Assembly (NCBI GenBank): GCA_035255045.1
Contig: DATFAA010000019.1
Span: 1 to 64,000 of the forward strand
Reading direction: 5' to 3'
Origin: JAGTRP01 sp035255045
Lineage (GTDB): Bacteria; Pseudomonadota; Gammaproteobacteria; Burkholderiales; Rhodocyclaceae
DNA length: 64,000 bases
A program made the translations under genes and the position numbers. Below are positions 10,637-22,890 of this stretch, piece after piece. The notes under the pieces were generated by a model. It searched no databases. It was given only the letters and a program-made list of their open reading frames with translations, and had not been told where the DNA came from. Position 1 is the stretch's first letter. Every line of letters begins with the position of its first letter.

Positions 10637-12007
10637 ATGCTTCCCGGAGAAATTTTCAAGGCATATGACATCCGCGGCATCGTCGGCAAGACCCTCACGG
10701 CCGACGTGGTCCGGCAGGTCGGCCAGGCCCTCGGCTCCCTGGCGGCCGAGAGGGGCCAGACCGCCATCGCCGTCGGCCGCGACGGCCGCCTGTCCGGCCC
10801 CGAACTGGCCGGCGCCCTGGCCGAAGGCATCTGCGCCGCCGGCATCGACGTGGTGGATATCGGCTGCGTGCCGACGCCGGTCACCTATTTCGCCGCCCAC
10901 CAGCTGGGCTGCAACAGCTGCGTCTCGGTCACCGGCAGCCACAACCCCCCGGACTATAACGGCCTCAAGATGGTCATCGCCGGCGAAACCCTGGCCGGCG
11001 ATGCCATCCAGGCCCTCAAGCAGCGCATCGAGGCGGGCAACCTGAAGAGTGGCCAGGGCCGGCGCCGGGAGGCCGACGTCCGCGCTGCCTACATTGACCA
11101 TATCGCCAAGGACGTGAAGCTCGCCCGCCCCATGAAGATCATCATGGACTGCGGTAACGGCGTCGCCGGCGCGGTTGCCCCGGAGCTCTTCAAGCGCCTG
11201 GGTTGCGACATCATTCCCCTGTTCTGCGAGGTGGATGGCAACTTCCCCAACCACCACCCGGACCCCTCCAAGCCTGAGAACCTTGAGGATGTCATCCACG
11301 CCCTCAAGACCACCGACGCCGAGATCGGCATTGCCTTCGACGGCGACGGCGACCGCCTCGGGGTGGTGACCAAGGACGGCGAGGTGATCTTCCCGGACCG
11401 CCAACTCATGCTCTTCGCCGCCGATGTGCTCTCCCGCGTGCCTGGCGGCCAGGTGATCTTCGACGTCAAGTGCACCCGCCTGCTGGCCCCCTGGATCCGC
11501 GAGCACGGCGGCACGCCGGTCATGTGGAACACCGGCCACGCCCTCATCAAGAAGAAGCTTAAGGAGACCGGCGCCCCCCTGGCCGGCGAAATGAGTGGCC
11601 ACGTCTTCTTCAAGGAGCGCTGGTTCGGCTTCGACGACGGCCTCTACGCCGGCGCCCGCCTGCTGGAGATCCTCTCCAGGTCCGCCGACGGCAACACGGT
11701 CCTGAAGGGACTGCCCAACTCCACCAGCACGCCGGAACTGAACATCAAGATGGCCGAAGGCGAGCCCTTCGCCCTCCTCGACAAGCTCAAGGCCCAGGCC
11801 AAGTTCGCCGGCGCCCGGGAAGTCATCACCATCGACGGCGTGCGGGTGGAATACGCCGACGGCTTCGGCCTCGCCCGCCCGTCCAACACGACGCCGGTGG
11901 TGGTGCTGCGCTTCGAGGCCGACAACCCGGAAGCCCTGGCCCGCATCCAGGCCGACTTCGGGCGGGCCATCACCGCCGTCTGGCCCGGAGTGAAGCTGCC
12001 GTTCTGA
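10637..12007 (+). CDS. algC: Phosphomannomutase/phosphoglucomutase
   Basis: Alpha-D-phosphohexomutase that interconverts hexose 6- and 1-phosphates for LPS and exopolysaccharide precursors. The 456-residue protein has the active-site phosphoserine at about S101 in TGSHNPPDYNG, the metal loop AFDGDGDRLGV, the sugar loop GEMSGHVFFKERW and the C-terminal phosphate loop RPSNTTPV. FKAYDIRG at the N-terminus is diagnostic. GAGG about nine bases upstream supports the ATG. algC is the Pseudomonas name; manB or pgm would describe the same enzyme. Confidence 0.93.
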   Translation: MLPGEIFKAYDIRGIVGKTLTADVVRQVGQALGSLAAERGQTAIAVGRDGRLSGPELAGALAEGICAAGIDVVDIGCVPTPVTYFAAHQLGCNSCVSVTGSHNPPDYNGLKMVIAGETLAGDAIQALKQRIEAGNLKSGQGRRREADVRAAYIDHIAKDVKLARPMKIIMDCGNGVAGAVAPELFKRLGCDIIPLFCEVDGNFPNHHPDPSKPENLEDVIHALKTTDAEIGIAFDGDGDRLGVVTKDGEVIFPDRQLMLFAADVLSRVPGGQVIFDVKCTRLLAPWIREHGGTPVMWNTGHALIKKKLKETGAPLAGEMSGHVFFKERWFGFDDGLYAGARLLEILSRSADGNTVLKGLPNSTSTPELNIKMAEGEPFALLDKLKAQAKFAGAREVITIDGVRVEYADGFGLARPSNTTPVVVLRFEADNPEALARIQADFGRAITAVWPGVKLPF

Positions 12008-12029
12008 ACGGAACGGATCTGTTTGAAAT

Positions 12030-12057
12030 GGAAAGGGCGCCTGCGGGCGCCCTTTCC
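12030..12057. terminator. Strong bidirectional terminator between algC and ompW
   Basis: GGAAAGGGCGCC (12030-12041) and GGCGCCCTTTCC (12046-12057) form a perfect 12-bp stem with a TGCG tetraloop. It lies between two convergent genes. Pyrimidine-rich tails follow on both strands but no long T-run, so the stem itself is the main evidence. Confidence 0.75.
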
Positions 12058-12068
12058 CGTTCTGCCAC

Positions 12069-12695
12069 CTAGAACCGATAACCGACGCCGACACCCCAGG
12101 TCACGGGATTGAGGCCCAGCTTGCCGATCTTGGCGCCATTCACCTTCACATCGGTCTCCATCTGGATGTACTTGGCGTCCACGTTGATCATCCAGTTCTT
12201 GTCGATCATGAAATCGGCTCCGAGTTGGGCAGCCAGGCCGACGGTATTGTCATCCACGGAAACCCTCGCGCCGCCGAGGGGGGCGCTGTTGAAGGCCTTC
12301 TTGGTGAAGATGGTGTAATTGACGCCGAGGCCGACGTAGGGCTTGAACATGCCGAGATCGGTGAAGTGGTACTGGAGCATGAGCGACGGCGGCAAGGCCT
12401 GGACATGTCCCAGCTTGCCGACGGCGGCGGCCTTGACGTCGACGTCCTGCGGATAGGTCAGCACCAGTTCTGCCGCCAGATTCTTGGTAAAGAAATAGCT
12501 GAGATCCACTTCCGGAATCCAGCGGTTCTCGGCTTCGATCTTGCCGGCCGGATTTTGCAGGCCGTCGGAATTCTTGTTGCCCCAGTCCAGATTCACCGCC
12601 CGAGCCCGAACCAGCAGAGGACCTTCGGCCTGGACGGCGGTGGCGGACAGAAGACCGGCAGCAGCCATGACAGCGACAAGCAACTTCTTATGCAT
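12069..12695 (-). CDS. ompW: OmpW family outer membrane protein
   Basis: A 208-residue eight-stranded beta-barrel of the outer membrane that forms a narrow hydrophobic channel. Residues 1-23 are a signal peptide ending VQA. The protein has the family pattern VRARAVNLDW at the mature N-terminus, PEVDLSYFFTKNLAAEL, KPYVGLGVNYT and a C-terminal GYRF whose terminal phenylalanine is the BAM recognition signal. GGGGG about nine bases upstream supports the start. E. coli ompW is FNR-controlled, and here an FNR/DNR-type box lies upstream. Confidence 0.93.
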   Translation of the reverse strand: MHKKLLVAVMAAAGLLSATAVQAEGPLLVRARAVNLDWGNKNSDGLQNPAGKIEAENRWIPEVDLSYFFTKNLAAELVLTYPQDVDVKAAAVGKLGHVQALPPSLMLQYHFTDLGMFKPYVGLGVNYTIFTKKAFNSAPLGGARVSVDDNTVGLAAQLGADFMIDKNWMINVDAKYIQMETDVKVNGAKIGKLGLNPVTWGVGVGYRF

Positions 12696-12753
12696 GTAAA
12701 ACCCCCTTCGTCATCAAATGGAAATGTTTTTGAACTATCGATGAAGCGACGAA

Positions 12754-12794
12754 ATGCTACGTCCGTCCATCGGGCCGAAATTGACCCACGTCAA
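12754..12794 (-). promoter_or_regulatory. ompW promoter with FNR/DNR-type box
   Basis: On the minus strand TTGACGTGGGTCAA (12794-12781) matches the TTGA-N6-TCAA consensus in both half-sites. It is followed after 21 bases by TAGCAT (12759-12754), an acceptable -10. That places the box centre at about -40.5 from the predicted start site, the class II activator position. No good -35 is seen, as expected for an activated promoter. Confidence 0.65.
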
Positions 12795-12843
12795 ATAAAT
12801 CCACATTCGTTGTAAGGGAATTATCCTGGCCGCAACACCAGAA

Positions 12844-12872
12844 AAAAAGAAACGGGGGCCGAAAGGCCCCCG
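12844..12872 (-). terminator. Terminator of alaS
   Basis: On the minus strand CGGGGGCC-TTTC-GGCCCCCG is followed by TTTCTTTTTTTC. This 8-bp GC stem, tetraloop and T-rich tail lie 37 bases past the alaS stop codon. Confidence 0.85.
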
Positions 12873-12909
12873 CAGCATGCCGTGCTCTTGCCCGGTCCCG
12901 CCTACGCTA

Positions 12910-15858
<2,949 letters not shown>

Positions 15859-15974
15859 GGGTTGCGGCCTGTCGGCAATAATTCGAAACCGCCGATTTTA
15901 AATGAAAGCAACCCGGTGCAGCGAGGCCCCATGCCGGAAACGCCCGCGCCGAGCCGCAATCCGGGGCATGCAAC

Positions 15975-16011
15975 AAGAAAAGCCCGCCGGGGGACGACCC
16001 GCGGCGGGCTT
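15975..16011 (-). terminator. Terminator after the 16.0-kb secreted protein gene
   Basis: On the minus strand AAGCCCGCCG and CGGCGGGCTT (arms 16011-16002 and 15989-15980) close a 12-base loop and are followed by TTCTTGTTG. It lies 20 bases beyond the stop of the gene at 16031-16420 and upstream of alaS, so alaS has its own promoter in 15859-15970. Confidence 0.75.
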
Positions 16012-16030
16012 CCGGGAGGATCCAGTACGG

Positions 16031-16420
16031 TCAGCGCTGGCGGGCGCGGCCGATGACGGGCAGGTCCTGCCGCCCGTCATGGTTGAAGTCGTGCTGGCGG
16101 TCGTGCTTTTCCCGGAAGATTTTCCGGCTCTGCAGGTCCTCGGCCCGCTGCAGGCGGTTCTCTTCCTTGGCGGTCACGGTGCCGTCGGCCACGGCCCGGG
16201 CCTCCATGCGCTGGACCCCGGCCTGGCCGCGTTCCAGCTTGACTGCTTCCCGCGCCGTCAGGGCGCCGGAATCCACGCCCTGCTGGATGCGCATCTCCTG
16301 GTTGACCTGGCGCTGGTCCACGCTGGCACCGGCCTGGACGCCGACGAGCGGCGCCTGGGCGAAGACGGCGGCCGGAAGGGCGAGGCCCGCAAAGACGAGA
16401 ATTCTTGCTCTGGAAATCAT
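16031..16420 (-). CDS. Small secreted protein with EF-hand-like C-terminus
   Basis: A 129-residue protein with a signal peptide (MISRARILVFAGLALPAAVFA, cleaved near residue 21). The mature part is charged and helical, with SGALTAREAVKLERGQ and DGTVTAKEENRLQRAE forming two similar helix-loop units. The tail DFNHDGRQD fits the DxNxDGxxD calcium-binding loop. Similar small periplasmic proteins occur in betaproteobacteria without known function. AAGGAG before the ATG at 16418-16420 fixes the start over an upstream in-frame ATG at 16448. A hairpin terminator follows. Confidence 0.75.
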   Translation of the reverse strand: MISRARILVFAGLALPAAVFAQAPLVGVQAGASVDQRQVNQEMRIQQGVDSGALTAREAVKLERGQAGVQRMEARAVADGTVTAKEENRLQRAEDLQSRKIFREKHDRQHDFNHDGRQDLPVIGRARQR

Positions 16421-16512
16421 TGCTGCTCTCCTTGATTGGCGTGGGCACATCCCACCGCGCCATTAGGTCATGGCTGCCACCGGCGAGCTGCAACAAAGTG
16501 TGTGGAGTTGTT

Positions 16513-17250
16513 TCAAGCCGGCCCGAAGCGGTCGAGGCGGTCGGTGAACAGGGCAGTCGCGCCAAGGGCGAAGCAGCGCTCGGCTTCCGGCGAGGAATTG
16601 ACGGTGTAGGCGGCGACTGGCACGCCGGCCGCCCGCAGCTCGTCCATCCGTTGGGCGGACAGGTCGGCGGCCCGGGCGTGGAGAGCAGTGCAGCCCAGGG
16701 CCGCCAGCCGGGCGTGCCAGTCCCCGGGGATGGCCTTGACGAGAAGGGCCCGGGGCCAGGGGCCAGCGACCTCGGCGGCGGCGGCCAGGGCCTTTTCGGA
16801 AAAGGAGGAAAACAGCAGGGGAAGCCCGGCGGGCCAGGCACCCTGCACGACCCGGGCGACGACGCTGCCGGTCTCGGCCGCGTGGCCGGCGGCCGGCTTG
16901 ATTTCCACATTGACGGCGAGGCCCAGGGCGGCGCACTGGGTGAGGGCATCGGCCAGGCGCGGCACCGGCTCGCCGGCCCAGGCGGGATGAAAGCGGGCAC
17001 CGGCATCGAGGCGGGAAATGGCTGCCCACTCCAGGTCCGCCACCCGGCCATGGCCGCCGGTGGTGCGCCGGAGAGTCTCGTCGTGGATGAGGATGGGGAC
17101 GCCGTCGGCCGTCAGCATGACGTCGAATTCGACGGCCTTGAAGCCCAGGCGGGCCGCCAGCCGGAAGCCGGCCAGGGTGTTCTCGGGCACCAGGGCGCCG
17201 CCGCCGCGGTGGGCGATCCACCGCGGCAGGGGGTAGCGCGGACCGCTCAG
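16513..17250 (-). CDS. ugpQ: Glycerophosphodiester phosphodiesterase, apparent CTG start
   Basis: Hydrolyses glycerophosphodiesters to sn-glycerol 3-phosphate and an alcohol in the cytosol. Reading from CTG at 17248-17250 gives 245 residues beginning LSGPRYPLPRWIAHRGGG, which aligns with E. coli UgpQ (247 residues, MSNWPYPRIVAHRGGG). The catalytic HRG and PENT motifs, EFDVMLTADG and HDETLRRTT are all present. No ATG, GTG or TTG gives the HRG motif; the GTG at 17188-17190 would delete the catalytic histidine. The CTG overlaps the ugpB stop codon, so coupled re-initiation is likely. Gene identity is secure, the start less so. Confidence 0.85.
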   Translation of the reverse strand: MSGPRYPLPRWIAHRGGGALVPENTLAGFRLAARLGFKAVEFDVMLTADGVPILIHDETLRRTTGGHGRVADLEWAAISRLDAGARFHPAWAGEPVPRLADALTQCAALGLAVNVEIKPAAGHAAETGSVVARVVQGAWPAGLPLLFSSFSEKALAAAAEVAGPWPRALLVKAIPGDWHARLAALGCTALHARAADLSAQRMDELRAAGVPVAAYTVNSSPEAERCFALGATALFTDRLDRFGPA

Positions 17251-18545
17251 AACGGAACGGTCTTCTTGAGGGCCGGCTTGGCCGACAGGAGGGCGTTGCC
17301 GCGGGCCACCGCCGCGTCGAGGGCGGCCTTGGCCGGCTTCTGGTCATCCCAGACCGCTTCCAGTTCCTCGTCCACGATGATGCGAACCGGGTCGACGGCG
17401 GAAACCCGCAGGGGATGGGTGGCACCTTCGCCCTTCAGGGAAGAGTAGACCACGTCGAGGGCATGGTCCCGATCCTGCAGCACCTTGCTCTTCAGGACGC
17501 TGCGGGCGGCCTGGGTGAGGGGCACCTGGCCGTACAGCCGGGCCAGCTCGACCTGGCTTTCCGGGTTCAGCAGGAAGGCCACGAAGCGGGCCGCCGCCTT
17601 GTATTCCTGGGGCTTGTAGCCGCCGCCGACCCACAGGGCGGCACCGTCCGCCAGGGTGTGCTGGCGGCCGCCGTAGATGTCGTCGTGGTGGGGCAGAGGG
17701 GCGACGCCCAGTTCGATGCCGGAAGCGTCGCGGAACTGGGTGTGGGCGGCGGAATCGGTGGTGATCATGGCGCACTCGCCGCTGGCGAAGTGCTTGTCGG
17801 CCTCGTCCTTGCGGCCGAAGTTGTGGAAGTACTTGGCCTTGGACCAGGAGGCCAGCATGGCGATGTGCTTGACCTGGGGCAGGCCGTTGAAGATCAGCTC
17901 ACCCTTGGCCGTGGCCACCGGCGCGCTGGACAGGGCGGACAGGTTGTCGATGTGGATCCAGGTCGGCCAGGAGGTGGTATAGGGGCACTTGTAGCCGGCG
18001 TCGTAGAGCTTGCCGGCGGTTTCCTGCATCTCCCACCAGGTCTTGGGCGGCTTCTCCGGGTCGAGCCCGGCCTTCTTGAAGGCGGCCTTGTTGTAGAACA
18101 GCACCGGGGTCGAGTAGGCGACCGGCAGGGCCACCAGCTTGCCCTTCTCGTCGGTGGCGCCGGCCTTGAGGTCGGCGGACAGGCTGTTGGCGCTGAAGGG
18201 CACCTTGGCCTCGCTCATCACCTGGTAGAGGGGGCGCAGGCTGCCCTTCTGGGACAGGAACTCGCCCATGTCCTGGCGCCGCACCAGGTTCAGGACCGCC
18301 GGCTTGGCGCCCTCGGACAGGTGCACCAGCTTGACGGTGATGCCCTTCTGCTCCTGGTTGAAGTGCTCCACCAGCTTGCCCAGGCGCTCTTCCGCGCCGT
18401 CGCCGAGCTGTTGGGCCAATTCGATTTCCACCGGGGCAGCGGCGGCCGGCGCCGGCTTGGCGGCCCGGGTGGGTTTGGCAGCATGGGCGCCGACGGCGAC
18501 TGCCAGGCCGCAGACGACGGCTGCGGCGCGGATGAGGTGCGACAT
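17247..18545 (-). CDS. ugpB: Glycerol-3-phosphate-type ABC transporter substrate-binding protein
   Basis: A 432-residue periplasmic binding protein of the UgpB type, for sn-glycerol 3-phosphate and glycerophosphodiesters. Signal peptide residues 1-22 (ends AHA), followed by an Ala/Pro linker. Family features include PVAYSTPVLFYNKAAFKKAG, PKTWWEMQ, TSWPTWIHIDN and GGRQHTLADGAALWV. GGGAG precedes the ATG. The permease and ATPase genes (ugpA, ugpE, ugpC) are not adjacent, so the pair ugpB-ugpQ works with components elsewhere or is a remnant cluster. It is divergent from the lipoprotein gene at 18.66 kb. Confidence 0.9.
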   Translation of the reverse strand: MSHLIRAAAVVCGLAVAVGAHAAKPTRAAKPAPAAAAPVEIELAQQLGDGAEERLGKLVEHFNQEQKGITVKLVHLSEGAKPAVLNLVRRQDMGEFLSQKGSLRPLYQVMSEAKVPFSANSLSADLKAGATDEKGKLVALPVAYSTPVLFYNKAAFKKAGLDPEKPPKTWWEMQETAGKLYDAGYKCPYTTSWPTWIHIDNLSALSSAPVATAKGELIFNGLPQVKHIAMLASWSKAKYFHNFGRKDEADKHFASGECAMITTDSAAHTQFRDASGIELGVAPLPHHDDIYGGRQHTLADGAALWVGGGYKPQEYKAAARFVAFLLNPESQVELARLYGQVPLTQAARSVLKSKVLQDRDHALDVVYSSLKGEGATHPLRVSAVDPVRIIVDEELEAVWDDQKPAKAALDAAVARGNALLSAKPALKKTVPF

Positions 18546-18661
18546 GGAAACTCCCGACTAGCGAAAACCCAATTATAGCGAGGCTGGCGAAAACCAGAAT
18601 CCGGTCGAGCCATGACGATGCCCTGCCGTCATCGCCCCAATTTTGTGGGAAAATGCCGCCC

Positions 18662-19060
18662 ATGCGTAAAAGCTTGATTTTGCTGCCCCTTGTCCTGATG
18701 TCCCTGGCCGGCTGCGACCAGGTCAATCAGAAACTGGGCCTCGAAGACCCCGCCAAGAAGGAAGCCCGCCAGGAGGCGGAGGGCAAGGCCGTGGGCAGCG
18801 CCTGCCGCCAGTCCGGCCGGGCCATCGAGGATTGCTACTCCATCTACAACTGGCTGCCCAAGTCGGCCATCTTCGCCGGCTGGCGGGAAATGGACGAATA
18901 CATGCGCCAGAACCAGATAGAGACGGTGGTTCCCCAACTGCCGCCGGCGGAGCCGCCGGGGACCAAGAAGAAGAAAAAGGCCGTCGCCGAAGGCGAAGCC
19001 AAGGGGAACGAGACCAAGGCGCCCGAGGAAGGGGCAGAAAAACCGGCGGCCCAGCACTGA
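18662..19060 (+). CDS. Small lipoprotein of unknown function
   Basis: A 132-residue predicted lipoprotein: MRKSLILLPLVLMSLAGC with lipobox LAGC and the acylated cysteine at residue 18. Two further cysteines (ACRQSGRAIEDCY) are spaced for a disulfide. The C-terminus is a low-complexity Lys/Glu/Ala tail with KKKKK. I do not recognise the family. An in-frame ATG at 18653 adds three residues. The stop overlaps the rlmM start as TGATG, so expression is coupled to rlmM. Confidence 0.75.
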   Translation: MRKSLILLPLVLMSLAGCDQVNQKLGLEDPAKKEARQEAEGKAVGSACRQSGRAIEDCYSIYNWLPKSAIFAGWREMDEYMRQNQIETVVPQLPPAEPPGTKKKKKAVAEGEAKGNETKAPEEGAEKPAAQH

Positions 19061-20145
19061 TGTCCTCCGCCGCCCTCAGCCAAGTTGTGCTCTACTGCCG
19101 CCCCGGTTTCGAAAAGGAATGCGCGGCGGAAATCTGCGCCGCCGCCGAAGCCCTCGGGGTCGAAGGCTACGCCAAGACCAAGCCGGACAGCGGCTACGTC
19201 GCCTACCATCCCCACGACCCCGCTGCCATGGCCGCCCTGGTGGAAGGCCTGCGCTGGCGCCACCTGGTCTTCGCCCGCCAGCTCCTCTTCGCCGCCCCCC
19301 TGGTCGCCGAACTGCCGGTGGGCGACCGCATCACCCCCCTGCTCCAGTGCGTGCGCAGCCTCGGCGGCCGCTTCCGGGACGTCTGGCTGGAAACCGCCGA
19401 CACCAACGAGGCCAAGGAGCTGTCGAGCTTCTGCAAGAAATTCGAGAAGCCCTTCAGAATCGCCCTCGAGAAGGCCGGCCTCCTTGCCCCGGACAACGGC
19501 GAGCTGCCGCGCCTGCATCTCTTCTTCCTGGGCTCGGCCGCCGCCTTCGTCGCCATCTCCCTGCCGGGCAACGGCTCCGACTGGCCCATGGGCATCCCGC
19601 GCCTCAGGATGCCCCGGGCCGCTCCGTCCCGCTCCACCCTGAAGCTGGCCGAGGCCTTCATGGAATTCGTCGGCGGCCAGAACGCCGACCAGCGCCTGCG
19701 GGCCGGCCAGACGGCGGTGGACCTGGGGGCCTCCCCCGGCGGCTGGACCTGGCAGCTCGCCCAGCGGGAAATCCACGTCACCGCCGTGGACAACGGACCC
19801 ATGGACAAGGCACTGATGGCCGGCGGCATGGTCGAACACCTCAAGACCGACGGGTTCCACTACCGTCCCAAGCGCCCGGTGGACTGGCTGGTGTGCGACA
19901 TGGTGGAAAAGCCCGCCCGGATAGCCGAGCTGGTGGCCGACTGGGCCGCCGGAAAACACTGCAAGGAAGCCATCTTCAACCTCAAGCTGCCGATGAAGAA
20001 ACGCTACGAAGAGCTCCGGCACTGCCGCGACATCATCGAGTCCAGGCTGGCGGCGGCAGGGGTGGAGGCTCGGCTGCGCTTCAAGCAGCTCTACCATGAC
20101 CGGGAGGAAGTCACCGGGCATCTTCGGGTGTTGAAAACACGCTAA
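19060..20145 (+). CDS. rlmM: 23S rRNA cytidine-2498 2'-O-methyltransferase
   Basis: SAM-dependent enzyme methylating the ribose of C2498 in the peptidyl-transferase centre. The 361-residue protein has an N-terminal THUMP-like region, then the methyltransferase domain with the SAM loop VDLGASPGGWTWQL and catalytic-tetrad regions VDNGPMDKAL, DWLVCDMVEKP and NLKLPMKKRYEEL. The ATG shares bases with the stop of the upstream lipoprotein gene. Confidence 0.93.
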   Translation: MSSAALSQVVLYCRPGFEKECAAEICAAAEALGVEGYAKTKPDSGYVAYHPHDPAAMAALVEGLRWRHLVFARQLLFAAPLVAELPVGDRITPLLQCVRSLGGRFRDVWLETADTNEAKELSSFCKKFEKPFRIALEKAGLLAPDNGELPRLHLFFLGSAAAFVAISLPGNGSDWPMGIPRLRMPRAAPSRSTLKLAEAFMEFVGGQNADQRLRAGQTAVDLGASPGGWTWQLAQREIHVTAVDNGPMDKALMAGGMVEHLKTDGFHYRPKRPVDWLVCDMVEKPARIAELVADWAAGKHCKEAIFNLKLPMKKRYEELRHCRDIIESRLAAAGVEARLRFKQLYHDREEVTGHLRVLKTR

Positions 20146-20149
20146 GGCG

Positions 20150-20155
20150 TATAAT
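20150..20155 (+). promoter_or_regulatory. Perfect -10 hexamer close to the rhlE start
   Basis: TATAAT at 20150-20155 would set transcription at about 20162, two bases before the rhlE ATG at 20164. There is no Shine-Dalgarno before the ATG and no good -35, although TTGAAA lies 13 bases upstream. If used, the rhlE mRNA would be almost leaderless. Confidence 0.35.
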
Positions 20156-20163
20156 GTTGGCCC

Positions 20164-21657
<1,494 letters not shown>

Positions 21658-21691
21658 CCCCCGGCCGGCCCTCGGCCGCCGGGCTTCATCC

Positions 21692-21994
21692 TCAATAGGG
21701 TTTCTTCAGATCCTCCGGGCGGGGCAGGTGTTCGCTGCCCTCCGGATGGTGGCTGATATAGACGCGGTGGGCGGCCACCACGATGGCGTGCACCTCTTCC
21801 GCCGACAGCTGGGGAAAGTTTTCCCGCAGGACGCGAAAGGCCAGGTGCTCCAGGGAGCGCCCGCCCCATCCCGCCGCCGGATCGAAGAAGGGTTCGATCA
21901 TGGCGTAGGCGCTGTCGAACAATTCCCGCAACTGTGGATTCATCCGCCGCTCCGGCCGCTGCTGCCCCTGGCTGTCCGTATAGTGCTTTTCCAT
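21692..21994 (-). CDS. Conserved hypothetical protein
   Basis: A 100-residue soluble protein with no signal peptide or membrane segment. Visible features are a helical core (LRELFDSAYAMIEPFFDP, LEHLAFRVLRENFPQLSAEE) and VAAAHRVYISHHPEGSEHLP. I do not recognise the family. It is eight bases downstream of the HDOD gene and is probably the last gene of the glycerate/glycolate operon. Its end faces rhlE across 34 bp. Confidence 0.7.
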   Translation of the reverse strand: MEKHYTDSQGQQRPERRMNPQLRELFDSAYAMIEPFFDPAAGWGGRSLEHLAFRVLRENFPQLSAEEVHAIVVAAHRVYISHHPEGSEHLPRPEDLKKPY

Positions 21995-22002
21995 GTTGGC
22001 CC

Positions 22003-22890
22003 TTATTGTTGTTCGTGGAAGCGCTCAAGGATAACGTCAATCAACTCCAGGGCGTCATCGTGGTGAACCCCTAACTCGCCCAAAACCTCGTCGTTTACGT
22101 CTGACCACTCCCGGTTGTCCACGTGCTGGTCGCGGTAATAGATTTCTATGGCGAGCTGCAGGATGGCCACCATGGAGCGGGAGGCGTGCATGCCCATGCC
22201 CTTGATGTCGTGGTGGTTGCGGATGGCGTCGCAGATGAAGTCCGGCAGGCGCCAGTACTTGGCCACCAGGTAGCCGACCACGCAATGGTCGGCGTGGAAT
22301 TTCCGGTCCTCCTCGGCCAGTTCGATCCAGCGCCCCGGCTGCTCCAGCTGCATCTCGGCGCAGTAGCTCGGGAAGCGCTGCATCAGGAGCGGCACTCCGC
22401 AGTCGTGGAAGATGCCCGCCATGTAGGCCTGGTCCGGGAAGATGTTGCACACCGAGATGCGGTCGTCGGCAATCAGCATCGCCAGCTGGGCCACCGCCTG
22501 GGAGCGGGACCAGAAGGCCTCGTAGGCCCGGGGATGGCGCCTGACCTCGGTGACCCCGGCCAGGGAGACGGCCTGGACCAGGTTGAAGGCCTGGCGGACG
22601 CCGAGGGCGTGGAGGATTTCCTCCACCGAGTCGAAGGGATGGTGCTGGCGGTAGGCGGCGCTCCTGCAAACCTTGAAGAGGGCGGCCGTGACCCCGGGAT
22701 CCCGGTTGATGACCCGGGCCAGGTGGCGGACGTCGAACTCCCGGCGCAGGAGAAGCTGGCGCAATTCCTCCAGGACCCGGGGCTGGGGCGGGATCTTCAC
22801 CCCCTGGTCGAGGAGCCGGCGGGCCTTGGTCGCCGCCGGCTCGTCCAGGGTCTTGAGGATGTCGGACACCGACACCTTTCCTTCGGTCAT
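22003..22890 (-). CDS. HDOD domain protein
   Basis: A 295-residue cytosolic protein. After a short N-terminal helix region (about 1-35), the HDOD domain spans about 40-240: VKIPPQPRVLEELRQLL, VINRDPGVTAALFKVC, FDSVEEILHALGVRQAFNLV, GIFHDCGVPLLM and AIRNHHD. HDOD proteins are usually non-enzymatic signalling or regulatory modules. The ATG at 22888-22890 overlaps the glcF stop (ATGA), so the gene is coupled to glycolate oxidase. That is an unusual partner, suggesting a link between signalling and C2 metabolism. Confidence 0.88.
   Translation of the reverse strand: MTEGKVSVSDILKTLDEPAATKARRLLDQGVKIPPQPRVLEELRQLLLRREFDVRHLARVINRDPGVTAALFKVCRSAAYRQHHPFDSVEEILHALGVRQAFNLVQAVSLAGVTEVRRHPRAYEAFWSRSQAVAQLAMLIADDRISVCNIFPDQAYMAGIFHDCGVPLLMQRFPSYCAEMQLEQPGRWIELAEEDRKFHADHCVVGYLVAKYWRLPDFICDAIRNHHDIKGMGMHASRSMVAILQLAIEIYYRDQHVDNREWSDVNDEVLGELGVHHDDALELIDVILERFHEQQ

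Noticed and set aside
21658..21691. Terminator between rhlE and the 100-residue gene
   Set aside because: Only imperfect GC-rich complementarity (CGGCCGGCC...GGCCGCCG) without a T-run; not convincing.
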